From positions 1 to 64,000 of the IMG/VR virus record IMGVR_UViG_3300025133_000022: DNA of 64,000 bases. One strand, written 5' to 3'. Below are positions 49,827 through 57,966 of this stretch, one piece after another. Source of the stretch: a virus. Each line of letters opens with the position of its first letter. The stretch's first letter is position 1. The notes beneath the pieces are model-generated. The model saw nothing but the letters and a program-made list of their open reading frames with translations. It made no database searches and had not been told where the DNA came from. The position numbers and the translations under genes were made by a program.

Positions 49827-50045
49827 ATGCACACTAACCATAGACATACGCGGTTAAAGCGCAAAAAGCGCAACAAATATAAATACGATATGCGCAGCCT
49901 AAAACCACCCAAAGATTGGGCATATTTTAGAGCCGCAGAGCAAGAGTGCTTCAACCGAATCCTTCAGGAAGAAGATCCAGATGATATAATCTGGCCTACT
50001 AAGTTAAAGCATATTCCAATCTACAATCCACGTTCATATGATTAA
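49827..50045 (+). CDS. Small basic protein
   Basis: 72 residues; ATG follows AAAGGAGCCAGCA. Very basic N-terminus (RHTRLKRKKRNKYK). Unrecognised. Confidence 0.65.
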   Translation: MHTNHRHTRLKRKKRNKYKYDMRSLKPPKDWAYFRAAEQECFNRILQEEDPDDIIWPTKLKHIPIYNPRSYD

Positions 50046-50048
50046 TCT

Positions 50049-50076
50049 AGGCCGCTATAAGCGGCCTTTGCTTTAC
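50049..50076 (+). terminator. Terminator
   Basis: AGGCCGC tataa GCGGCCT followed by TTGCTTTA. Confidence 0.65.
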
Positions 50077-50085
50077 GAGAAACCA

Positions 50086-50295
50086 ATGCAATGGAAAACC
50101 AAAAGAAAACTTAAATTAGGTGACACTAGACGACGCCATGTTTTTGCATGGCTTCCTACAGAACTTAATGACGGTACAAGCGTATGGCTAGAAAACTATA
50201 TGCTTGTAGAAGTCTGGTTTCTACACGAAACAGCACATGAAGCATTAGACTATGAGTTCTGGTCTGTAGCAAACAGACTACCAATAGACAACTAA
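50086..50295 (+). CDS. Small hypothetical protein
   Basis: 69 residues, Trp-rich, unrecognised. Confidence 0.6.
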   Translation: MQWKTKRKLKLGDTRRRHVFAWLPTELNDGTSVWLENYMLVEVWFLHETAHEALDYEFWSVANRLPIDN

Positions 50296-50297
50296 CT

Positions 50298-51314
50298 ATG
50301 TTCGAGAAAACCTCAATGAATTCTAAACCAGCGTTACACTACTGGGAGCACGTCAAGATAGCTATAAGTCTTGACACAAACGTATTTAAACTCATTTTTA
50401 CTAAAAAAGATGCAGTTGCAGAAGCAGTGCTTTACCGCTATGGTTCTTTTGCCAAACGAACGGTAATCTGCACCAGTACCCAAAGCGGCTGTCCTATGGG
50501 TTGCCGATTCTGCGGAGCCGGTGAATACTTCAACCGAAGCCTGACGGCCGAAGAAATCTTCGAACAAACCACAGTTGCCATGCAGCTTGTAAAACTGTTA
50601 GAAAATATCAACAGTACTAACATCGACAGCATGCAAATCATGTTCATGTCCATGGGCGAACCTACACTCAACCAGAAAAACCTAGCCACTGCAATCAGGA
50701 AGCTACACTCTTGGTACCCTGAATCAGCACTGCTTATCAGCACCAGTGCACCCCGTGTTAGCTACGATGAAATTTTCAAAGTCTCAGCCGAGATTAATAA
50801 AGTTGGACTGCAATTCAGTGTACATGAAAGCACTGACGAAGCTCGCAACAAACTCATCCCTATCAAAGGCAAGCTGACTCTTCGAGAGATCAGCCACCTT
50901 GGCAACGCCTGGGCAATGACCACTGGCAGAACTCCGTTTTTCAACTACTGTGTTCATCCAACAAACAACAGTATCGAGGACGCTGAGCGACTCTGGAACC
51001 TCTTCAGTCCCATGGTCTGGCAGGCAACCATCTCTGTCATTTGCGAACGCACAGAAAGCGTCGCAGCAGCCAACATCCGGCAGCGCAAACTCGCAACGAA
51101 CTTCGAGAAACACTTAATGGAACGAGGCTTTAGTACTCGTACTTTCGACCCTGCAGGACAAGATGACATTGGTGGAGGTTGTGGACAGCTTTGGTTTGTC
51201 CAAAAATGGCTACGAGAACATCCAGAACATGCCAAAAAGACTTGTGGAACTGGCCTACCTCAAGTGCACACTCCCACAGTGAACCCAATTAACGAAAAAA
51301 CCACATTAGAATAA
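50298..51314 (+). CDS. RlmN/Cfr-like radical SAM RNA methyltransferase
   Basis: 338 residues. Iron-sulfur motif C65-x3-C69-x2-C72 in SGCPMGCRFC; the methyl-carrying and base-resolving cysteines of RlmN have counterparts at C295 (GGGCGQL) and C58 (VICTSTQ). MFMSMGEPTLN and LLISTSAPRV are further family signatures. RlmN methylates A2503 of 23S rRNA and A37 of some tRNAs at C2; Cfr methylates C8. This one lacks the N-terminal helical domain, so tRNA may be the target (inference). Next to the CCA-adding enzyme gene. Confidence 0.88.
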   Translation: MFEKTSMNSKPALHYWEHVKIAISLDTNVFKLIFTKKDAVAEAVLYRYGSFAKRTVICTSTQSGCPMGCRFCGAGEYFNRSLTAEEIFEQTTVAMQLVKLLENINSTNIDSMQIMFMSMGEPTLNQKNLATAIRKLHSWYPESALLISTSAPRVSYDEIFKVSAEINKVGLQFSVHESTDEARNKLIPIKGKLTLREISHLGNAWAMTTGRTPFFNYCVHPTNNSIEDAERLWNLFSPMVWQATISVICERTESVAAANIRQRKLATNFEKHLMERGFSTRTFDPAGQDDIGGGCGQLWFVQKWLREHPEHAKKTCGTGLPQVHTPTVNPINEKTTLE

Positions 51315-51328
51315 AACCCATGATTCAG

Positions 51329-51356
51329 AGCCCGGCATAGCCGGGCTTTTTAATTG
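51329..51356 (+). terminator. Terminator cassette
   Basis: AGCCCGGC ata GCCGGGCT followed by TTTTAATTGA. Confidence 0.85.
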
Positions 51357-51391
51357 AAACTTTATTAAAGCTTCTAAAAACGAGGTACTTT

Positions 51392-52096
51392 ATGTCAAAC
51401 CCAACTCAATGGGACGTAGGAGGCTACGTCCGCGATGAACTCCTAGGTATTCCTAGCAAAGATCGCGACATTATGGTTGACCTGCCAAGCTACGAAAAAC
51501 TAGAAGCATGGGCAGAACAACATCTAACAAAAATCTATGAACGACGTCCTGAAATGCTTATCTTGCGAGGACACGGCCCCCTGGGGCCAGTCGATTACAA
51601 CCTCCCGCGCAACGAATCAGCCTACAGTGACAGCAGAACTCCAAACTCAGTAACGGTAGGCACTTTCGAGCAAGATATGGCTCGCAGAGATTTTACTTGT
51701 AATGCTATTGCCAAAAACATTGCAACCGGTGAAATCATAGACCTCCATGGAGGAATGTTAGACATCAATATGCGACGACTACGAATGGTAGGAAGCGCTT
51801 ACGCACGCCTTGATGAAGACCACCTACGAATTGTTCGTGCAATTCGATTCTGCATCACCAAAGGTTTCACACCATATGGAGAATTAGAGAAAATTCTACT
51901 ACATGGTGAATATGCAGATAAACTAGAATCCCTACCTGTTGAACGCATTGCAAATGAAATGTGTAAAGCATTTCATTTCAATACTGCATCAACACTGCAC
52001 TTTCTTGCGTCAATTCATCCAAAATATACAGAAGCCATCTTCTCAAAAAGACTCTGGCTACTACCAACCTTAAAAAATCGCAAATCTGCGGGATAA
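51392..52096 (+). CDS. cca: CCA-adding enzyme / tRNA nucleotidyltransferase
   Basis: 234 residues. Class II head: DVGGYVRDELLG and KDRDIMV carry the metal-binding Asp pair; RRDFTCNAIA, DLHGGMLDINMRRLRMVG and EDHLRIVRAIRF follow in the expected order. The long C-terminal tail domains of cellular enzymes are cut short. Most tRNAs in this window lack encoded CCA, so the enzyme would finish or repair them. Confidence 0.9.
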   Translation: MSNPTQWDVGGYVRDELLGIPSKDRDIMVDLPSYEKLEAWAEQHLTKIYERRPEMLILRGHGPLGPVDYNLPRNESAYSDSRTPNSVTVGTFEQDMARRDFTCNAIAKNIATGEIIDLHGGMLDINMRRLRMVGSAYARLDEDHLRIVRAIRFCITKGFTPYGELEKILLHGEYADKLESLPVERIANEMCKAFHFNTASTLHFLASIHPKYTEAIFSKRLWLLPTLKNRKSAG

Positions 52097-52100
52097 CCAT

Positions 52101-52691
52101 ATGGTATTTGACATAAAGAAACGCCTCAGAGCATTTCTACGAGATCCACCCGACACCACTCGTGAAGAACTTCCAGAATCAGAAACAGAATGGTATTCCG
52201 TCCTATCAGAAGAACAAAAAGAAGAAGAAAGAGAAACATGGACATTAAAAGAAATGTCCGTTCAGCTCATTGAAGAAGCTCGAGCAACTGTTTCTCTAAT
52301 GAGTAAATGGGTGCCTGACGAAAAAACACTTTCTGAAGTCGCAAAACTTCTTCCAGAAGACAAAAAAGAATTAATCAACTCTCCCGAATTGTCTGAATTA
52401 ATTACAGAAATTCAAGACAAATACGTTTCTCAACCATTCTTAACCAAATACTTTGAACGCTTGCACAGCTTTCAAGAAGATGTTGCTAATCTTGAAAAAG
52501 ATGACCACATTATGCACTACTTAGAAGTAAGCACAATGGCTAGTCAACTAGCTCAAATCATGGTGATTTCAACTCAAGCCCTAATTGCTAAAGCGTATGC
52601 TTTTAGACTTAAGGAACTTGAAAAAACTAAAGAACCAGCCGCAGAGCAACCCAATTGGACAACTTGGGGTGGAGTTACCGGTGAAGGATAA
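52101..52691 (+). CDS. Helical acidic protein
   Basis: 196 residues, coiled-coil rich, unrecognised. Overlaps the next gene's start. Confidence 0.7.
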   Translation: MVFDIKKRLRAFLRDPPDTTREELPESETEWYSVLSEEQKEEERETWTLKEMSVQLIEEARATVSLMSKWVPDEKTLSEVAKLLPEDKKELINSPELSELITEIQDKYVSQPFLTKYFERLHSFQEDVANLEKDDHIMHYLEVSTMASQLAQIMVISTQALIAKAYAFRLKELEKTKEPAAEQPNWTTWGGVTGEG

Positions 52692-52938
52692 ATTCTTACT
52701 CTGGCTAGAGCAATACATCCTAAATTCAGATTGGCTGTACTTCACTTCCGCATTCTACTGGGCGAGAAACAGAGAGCGAATTCGCCAAAAACAAGAATAT
52801 GAAGTACGCAAAGCTAAAGACAAAACCAAACTAGACAGCTCTGTCAAAACAATTCTCGATCACTACAACGAAACTGGCAAATCACCAAAAGTCATTATGG
52901 ACTATGGTACCAGACTAGAAGCATTCTACGAGGAATAA
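52681..52938 (+). CDS. Hypothetical protein
   Basis: 85 residues from GTG 52681, after GGAGTTACCG. Aromatic N-terminus and basic helix. Unrecognised. Confidence 0.65.
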   Translation: MKDKFLLWLEQYILNSDWLYFTSAFYWARNRERIRQKQEYEVRKAKDKTKLDSSVKTILDHYNETGKSPKVIMDYGTRLEAFYEE

Positions 52939-52941
52939 GCA

Positions 52942-53760
52942 ATGAGCAGAACAATCTTCATCGGAGACGTACATGGATGTTTAAAAGAACTTCAAGAACT
53001 TATTTGTAAGATACACTTACATCAAAACGACCATCTTGTTTTCGTTGGAGATCTGATTCATAAAGGACCCGACAGTACAGGAGTTCTTGAATATGTTCTC
53101 AACTTAACGAAAACATATAAAGTTGATATCATTTGTGGAAATCATGAAGAAAAACATCTTCGCTGGCTAAAAACAGAAGCATCTTGTCTTAAAACAAACA
53201 CTAAGAACACAATGCTACACGTAGAAGAATACCCATCGGTCAACGTCTCAAGCGAAGTCAAAGAACTTCTAGAAAACACCTACATTGCAAAAAAATACAA
53301 TAACACTGTAGCTGTACATGCTGGCATCCCTAGCAATTTGCTAGAACTCAAATGCATAACACATGCCGAGTGGTCTGCAACTAGCGGCAAACAGAAACGC
53401 GCTCTTGCTCAAGTTATGAGAGTTCGATTCCTTGCTGGACCCAACAGAACTAGCACAAATAGCAAAGGCAAAACAAAGAAAGTACAAATGGGCAAAATGA
53501 TTGCCCTTGGTCAAGAAAAACCAGAAGACAACTACTGGGCTAACGTTTATGATGGACGCTTCGGAACAGTAGTTTTTGGACACAACCCATTTATGGAAAA
53601 CAAGCCAAGAATCTTTCCCTATGCCTTTGGGGTTGACCTAGGATGCGTGCACGGAGGCTACCTCTGTGCACTAATCAAGAAAAATAAAACCACTACACAC
53701 GTTGTAGTCAAAGCAAAACAAACCTATCAAAAAAGTCCATCTTGGATTTACAAAAACTAA
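52942..53760 (+). CDS. PPP-family metallophosphatase
   Basis: 272 residues. GDVHG, GDLIHKGPDS, GNHEEK, VHAGIP and FGHNPFME are the PPP signatures of lambda-phosphatase/ApaH-type enzymes. These remove phosphate from Ser/Thr or split dinucleoside polyphosphates. It could reverse host kinase-based defence signalling (inference). Longer than lambda phosphatase by about 50 residues. Confidence 0.9.
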   Translation: MSRTIFIGDVHGCLKELQELICKIHLHQNDHLVFVGDLIHKGPDSTGVLEYVLNLTKTYKVDIICGNHEEKHLRWLKTEASCLKTNTKNTMLHVEEYPSVNVSSEVKELLENTYIAKKYNNTVAVHAGIPSNLLELKCITHAEWSATSGKQKRALAQVMRVRFLAGPNRTSTNSKGKTKKVQMGKMIALGQEKPEDNYWANVYDGRFGTVVFGHNPFMENKPRIFPYAFGVDLGCVHGGYLCALIKKNKTTTHVVVKAKQTYQKSPSWIYKN

Positions 53761-53770
53761 AGGAACCAAA

Positions 53771-54127
53771 ATGTTATTTTGTCATGCACTCGTTGCTTAC
53801 ATGTATAAAAATGACCCCACTGAACGCACAACCCGATGTACATTTGCGGTCCGGCAAGACGAAAACCAAACATACTCATATGCAACCGCGTGGGCCTCTC
53901 CGTCAGACAACTTCGCTAAGAGGATTGGCCGACAGATCGCCCACGCTCGCCTAATCAACAACTCCCCCGTTCATGTCAATAAAGTAACTACTGGCGCTGA
54001 AAATTATCGTGACATCCTGAAAACAGTCATGGCCGACGCTATGGACAAAGGGCCATCTCGATGGACTGTCACAGATATCACATTCTTCAAAACTACCAGT
54101 GATGCAATTCTCGCACAGACTCAATAA
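53771..54127 (+). CDS. Hypothetical protein
   Basis: 118 residues; ATG follows AAAGGAACCAAA. Mixed fold; unrecognised. Confidence 0.7.
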   Translation: MLFCHALVAYMYKNDPTERTTRCTFAVRQDENQTYSYATAWASPSDNFAKRIGRQIAHARLINNSPVHVNKVTTGAENYRDILKTVMADAMDKGPSRWTVTDITFFKTTSDAILAQTQ

Positions 54128-54147
54128 ATCAAATTCTAGAGACACAC

Positions 54148-54176
54148 AAGCCGCCTTTAAGGCGGCTTCTTATTTG
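54148..54176 (+). terminator. Terminator cassette
   Basis: AAGCCGCC tttaa GGCGGCTT followed by CTTATTTGA. Confidence 0.8.
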
Positions 54177-54188
54177 AAGGAGTGACTT

Positions 54189-54638
54189 ATGCCAACAGAA
54201 CACCATCAAGGCGACTTGCTTGCCAGCAACTGCACAGTCATAGCACATGGTTGCAATTGCTTTAACACAATGGGAGGAGGAATAGCACGTGTTATCAAAG
54301 CACGCTATCCCAAAGCCTACCAAGCCGATTGCGAAACCACAAGAGGTGACGCGAACAAGCTTGGCACCTACACTATGTGTTCGTACCCTGATCGCAGAAT
54401 CTTCAACCTGTATACACAATACAGGTTTGGAACAAACAAAATGCATCTTGATTATGAAGCACTTGTTAAGGCTCTCTTGCAATTGCGTTCGGCCTTAGAT
54501 AAACACGACCCCCACCATAATGAAATCGTAGGCTTCCCACGCATTGGTTGCGGATTAGCCGGTGGGAATTGGAAATACGTTGAAGAGCTTATCGAAACAG
54601 TATTCCCTAACAGAACGATACACATCTACACACTTTAG
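54189..54638 (+). CDS. Macro domain protein
   Basis: 149 residues, a single macro domain: QGDLLAS, VIAHGCNCFNTMGGGIARVI, then FPRIGCGLAGGNWKYV forming the two ADP-ribose-binding loops. Nearest in style to Poa1/DarG-type domains that hydrolyse ADP-ribose-1''-phosphate or remove ADP-ribose from nucleic acid or protein. May counter ADP-ribosylating defences or finish a tRNA-repair by-product. Confidence 0.88.
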   Translation: MPTEHHQGDLLASNCTVIAHGCNCFNTMGGGIARVIKARYPKAYQADCETTRGDANKLGTYTMCSYPDRRIFNLYTQYRFGTNKMHLDYEALVKALLQLRSALDKHDPHHNEIVGFPRIGCGLAGGNWKYVEELIETVFPNRTIHIYTL

Positions 54639-54645
54639 CGGACAC

Positions 54646-54861
54646 ATGGACAACGAAAAACCAAGACGCTCAAAAAAAGCCCAAAACCGCCGACGCGGTG
54701 GATCTAACCCAATCGCAATAGCTCATGGTAAACGCGGTGGGGCAGGAGGAGGTGCGCACCGCAACAAAGCAAAAAGCGCACAACGCAGTGAGCGTCACCA
54801 GAAACACAAAAGGTCTTGGTACGATGAATACCAAGACCTTGAAGATTACTCAGAAGAATAA
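54646..54861 (+). CDS. Small very basic protein
   Basis: 71 residues from ATG 54646. Arg/Lys/Gly-rich disordered N-terminus (RRSKKAQNRRRGGSN), acidic tail. Likely RNA or DNA binding; unrecognised. Confidence 0.65.
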   Translation: MDNEKPRRSKKAQNRRRGGSNPIAIAHGKRGGAGGGAHRNKAKSAQRSERHQKHKRSWYDEYQDLEDYSEE

Positions 54862-54864
54862 ATC

Positions 54865-55302
54865 TTATGCAAACGTCACAGCAATATAACCTGGGAAACC
54901 AGGAACATTGAGTGGACGAACCATAAGGTGAAATGTATCAGTTGATGTTTGTAAATCTTCTATATCAATAACTGCAACTCCAGAAGAGTTAGTAGTTACA
55001 ATTAAACGTGGCTGAGCAGTTGTACTAACCTCAACACCAGTGGTTGCTGCTAAGTGAGCGTTAGTCACTAAAGCATCAACACCAGTATCTGTTAAAAGAA
55101 CACATTCAAGAGTAATAGCTTCGTCAGCAGTTACATAATCATTAAGAGCCTCTTGAAAAGTAGTCATAGTGATTGTAACAGCAATCTTTTCAGATGCTTC
55201 TGAAGCAGCAACAAGCTGCGGAATATATCTACGCTGACGCAGAAAACGTTCTTGAACCCATCCATTGGCTGCACTTGCTGCAACAATCGAAGAACTAGGC
55301 AT
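54865..55302 (-). CDS. Beta-rich putative virion or surface protein, opposite strand
   Basis: 145 residues from ATG 55302 (ATAGGAGGTCAAT). Thr/Val/Ala-rich strands (VTITMTTFQEAL, TNSSGVAVIDIEDLQT) like phage decoration or Ig-like surface domains. No signal peptide. Isolated on the minus strand; perhaps expressed with the late genes. Confidence 0.65.
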   Translation of the reverse strand: MPSSSIVAASAANGWVQERFLRQRRYIPQLVAASEASEKIAVTITMTTFQEALNDYVTADEAITLECVLLTDTGVDALVTNAHLAATTGVEVSTTAQPRLIVTTNSSGVAVIDIEDLQTSTDTFHLMVRPLNVPGFPGYIAVTFA

Positions 55303-55316
55303 ATTGACCTCCTATA

Positions 55317-55384
55317 GCTTACTAAGCTATCTAGTCTCTCATCAACCAATAGATGGACACCCATATGTGTCGGACTAGCCAACA
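55317..55384 (+). ncRNA. Hairpin cluster upstream of Ro60 gene
   Basis: TAGCTT/AAGCTA, then CTAGTC closing to GACTAG around GACAC ccatat GTGTC. About 70 bases between the divergent gene and the Ro60 gene; a leader or a small Ro-associated RNA. Confidence 0.35.
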
Positions 55385-55440
55385 CCAGCATATCTAAACA
55401 ACAACAACACGTCAAGTGCAATCACAAAGGAAATGAAAAC

Positions 55441-57024
55441 ATGCCAAACCCAAACTTATTCCACACCAAAACATCCCAGCCACTAGCCACCAGCCACAAC
55501 AACGCAGGTGGTCGTGCTTACAAAACTTCCGATATGCATGCGCTTGCACAGCTAGCATGCACTGGTGTATTTAACAACACCTACTACACCAAAGCTGAAA
55601 ACCAACTCAAGCAAGCTCGCGCGCTCTGCAAAAAGGTAAGCCCAGCAACAGTTGCACGTATCGCTGTATACTCACGTCAACAAGGCATGATGAAAGACAT
55701 GCCTGTGCTCTTGCTTACCTACTTGTTTTCCATCGAAGACAAGAAATACTTCAATGCCGCATTCCCGTATGTCGTAAACAACATCGGACAGCTACGCAGC
55801 TTTGTGCAAATGGTTCGTAGTGGTGTTTGTGGTCGTCGCTCTCTTGGCTCTGCAGGCAAGCGCGCAATCGCAAACATGCTCAACACCATGACTCCTCGTC
55901 GAATCTTCTGGCAAGCCACTGGCAAAGGTATGAGTTTTGCAGATGTTCTCAAGCTTGCTCATGTAAGACCACAAAGTGCAGCACACGACAGCTTCTTTGC
56001 CTACATGTTAGGTAAAAGTGTTTCTGAAGACTTTGAGAAACTACCAGAAAACATCCAGCACTTCGAATTGTTCAAACGCAAAGAGTACAGCGAAGTACCA
56101 GATGTACCATTTCAACGCCTGACCAATCTAGATCTTAGTGTAATCCAGTGGGGTGAAGTCACGCGCAAAATGACTTGGAACCAGCTTCGTTTCAACCTAA
56201 ACAACCTCACTCGCAAAGGTGTGTTCAAGGACACTCAGCTGGTTCTCGAAGTAGCAACCAAACTTCGCAATCCCAAAGCAGTGCTTGGCAGCAAGGTTTT
56301 GCCATTCAGTCTATACAACACTGTCAAACATCTAGATGACAGTGTTCCACAAGCTCTAAAGAACGCTATGGTCGATGCACTGGAAATCAGCGGACAAAAC
56401 GCCCCTGTGCTTCAAGGCAACACCCTCGTTCTCGTCGACTCTAGTGGCTCTATGAACTCGCCAACAACTGGCTACCGTGCTGGCGCAACCACCACCATGC
56501 GTTGCGTCGAAGCAGCTGGATACTTTGCAGTCAGCATACTCAAAGCCAACCCAGACAGCACCACCATCCTGCCATTTGACGGCCGAGTTCATCCAGTGAA
56601 CTTAAATCCACGTGATAGCATGGCAACCTTAATCAAAAAACTCCCAACTGCAGGCGGAAGCACCAATATTGCTTGCGGTATTGAATGGGCACTACACACA
56701 AGTACAAAATTCAACCAAATCATCATTGTTTCTGACAATGAGAGCTGGGTGAACTCTGATCAATACATGTGGTACAGTCACAAAATCACTGCAACCAAGC
56801 AAGCTTTTGAAAGATACCGTCGTCACAAGAGCCCTGGCTGTAAAATGATTTGTATCAATATTCAGCCAAGCACTACAACAACGCAGGCACCCGATGACAA
56901 AAATACACTAAACGTAGGAGGACTCAGCGACGCAGTCTTCCGTGTTGCTAGCCAATTCCTCACCAGTCGTGGTAACGCGCACTGGGAAGATGTACTTAAC
57001 AAGATTCTTCCGAATCTCAAATAA
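55441..57024 (+). CDS. rsr: Ro60/TROVE RNA-binding protein
   Basis: 527 residues, full length. N-terminal TROVE helical-repeat ring (about 1-320: RAYKTSDMHALAQLACTG, AVYSRQQGMMKDMPVLLL, LGSAGKRAIANML) and C-terminal VWA domain with MIDAS DSSGSM at 333-338, GGSTNI and VSDNESW. Ro60 binds Y RNAs on its outer face and misfolded RNA ends in its hole; bacterial Rsr works with PNPase in rRNA decay and stress. Ro is known from some phages, for example in the Bxz1 group of mycobacteriophages. The window has several tRNA-like RNAs that could be its Y-RNA partners. Confidence 0.92.
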   Translation: MPNPNLFHTKTSQPLATSHNNAGGRAYKTSDMHALAQLACTGVFNNTYYTKAENQLKQARALCKKVSPATVARIAVYSRQQGMMKDMPVLLLTYLFSIEDKKYFNAAFPYVVNNIGQLRSFVQMVRSGVCGRRSLGSAGKRAIANMLNTMTPRRIFWQATGKGMSFADVLKLAHVRPQSAAHDSFFAYMLGKSVSEDFEKLPENIQHFELFKRKEYSEVPDVPFQRLTNLDLSVIQWGEVTRKMTWNQLRFNLNNLTRKGVFKDTQLVLEVATKLRNPKAVLGSKVLPFSLYNTVKHLDDSVPQALKNAMVDALEISGQNAPVLQGNTLVLVDSSGSMNSPTTGYRAGATTTMRCVEAAGYFAVSILKANPDSTTILPFDGRVHPVNLNPRDSMATLIKKLPTAGGSTNIACGIEWALHTSTKFNQIIIVSDNESWVNSDQYMWYSHKITATKQAFERYRRHKSPGCKMICINIQPSTTTTQAPDDKNTLNVGGLSDAVFRVASQFLTSRGNAHWEDVLNKILPNLK

Positions 57025-57027
57025 CAA

Positions 57028-57056
57028 AGAGCCCACTCGTTGAGTGGGCTCTAATA
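57028..57056 (+). terminator. Terminator after Ro60 gene
   Basis: AGAGCCCACTC gtt GAGTGGGCTCT followed by AATATT. Confidence 0.7.
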
Positions 57057-57070
57057 TTCAAACCACAAAA

Positions 57071-57637
57071 ATGAAAGTATACTTATTTTTATCAAATTCA
57101 CTGAAAGACGCACTTGCTGCACACGGAATTAGTCAAGAAGATTATCGCCCGGCATATGGCGGGGAAAGCGTTGGTTTAGACCTATATAATGCAGGAGACA
57201 GAATTATAATTCCACCTGTTGAAAAGCTACGCTACTTTGCACAACTAGAACTCAATCAGGAAATGGCAAAACCTGATACTTGGTCTGATATGCCAGAAAG
57301 CGCACGAAAAGCAATTTTCAAACGACTTGTTCCTACTGGGATAAGATCAGTAATTCCTACAGGTTATGCCGGTATCATCATGGAGCGTAGTTCTATAGTA
57401 AAGACACCCCTGAAGGTGCGAGCCGGAGTTATAGATCCTGGATATACTGGAGAAATCTTTATCAATATGATAAATGTTTCAAGTATACCGTTTGTACTTG
57501 AGCCAGGAGAAAAAACTCCATTTCAGCTTATTGTGCAAAAAGTAACAACCAATTACAACGTCGTAAGCGCACAAGAGTATTCAGAACTCATAAGCAAAAA
57601 CACTCGACAAGAAAAACGTATTGGTAGCTCCGACTAA
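57071..57637 (+). CDS. dut: dUTPase (trimeric type)
   Basis: 188 residues from ATG 57071; no clear ribosome binding site. Motifs in order: ESVGLDLY, MERSSIV, RAGVIDPGYTGE, FQLIVQKV and a degenerate fifth motif ending KRIGSSD. Removes dUTP and supplies dUMP. An insertion of about 40 residues follows motif 1. Beside the ribonucleotide reductase gene in a nucleotide operon. Confidence 0.88.
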   Translation: MKVYLFLSNSLKDALAAHGISQEDYRPAYGGESVGLDLYNAGDRIIIPPVEKLRYFAQLELNQEMAKPDTWSDMPESARKAIFKRLVPTGIRSVIPTGYAGIIMERSSIVKTPLKVRAGVIDPGYTGEIFINMINVSSIPFVLEPGEKTPFQLIVQKVTTNYNVVSAQEYSELISKNTRQEKRIGSSD

Positions 57638-57644
57638 GGATAAT

Positions 57645-57966
57645 ATGAAAACTAGAAGTACAAGAGCATTTCGATTAAGCGAAAAATTTATCGAACCATA
57701 TAAAAACAAAAACGTACCATGGGGACCAATAGGATACGTCACGTATAAGCGTACATATCCACGTCGTCTTGACGACAACAACCCAAATGCAGGTACAGAA
57801 GAATGGCATCAAACATGCAGACGAGTGATCGAAGGCATGTTCACCATGCAAAAACGCCACTGCGTTCAAGCAGGTCTTCCTTGGAGCAATGCGAAAGCTC
57901 AACGCACAGCACAAATCGCATATGACAGATTGTTCAATCTAAAGTGGACACCTCCAGGTCGTGGGT
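57645..57966 (+). CDS. nrdJ: Class II ribonucleotide reductase, exon 1
   Basis: Codes residues 1-107 and the first base of codon 108 (ATG 57645 after TAAGGATAAT). Contains VPWGPIGYVTYKRTYPR and ending WTPPGRG(L), the N-terminus of the monomeric adenosylcobalamin-dependent reductase. Joining T57966 to T58990 restores L-W-M-M-G-T-D and gives 747 residues, close to the Lactobacillus leichmannii enzyme. Confidence 0.9.
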
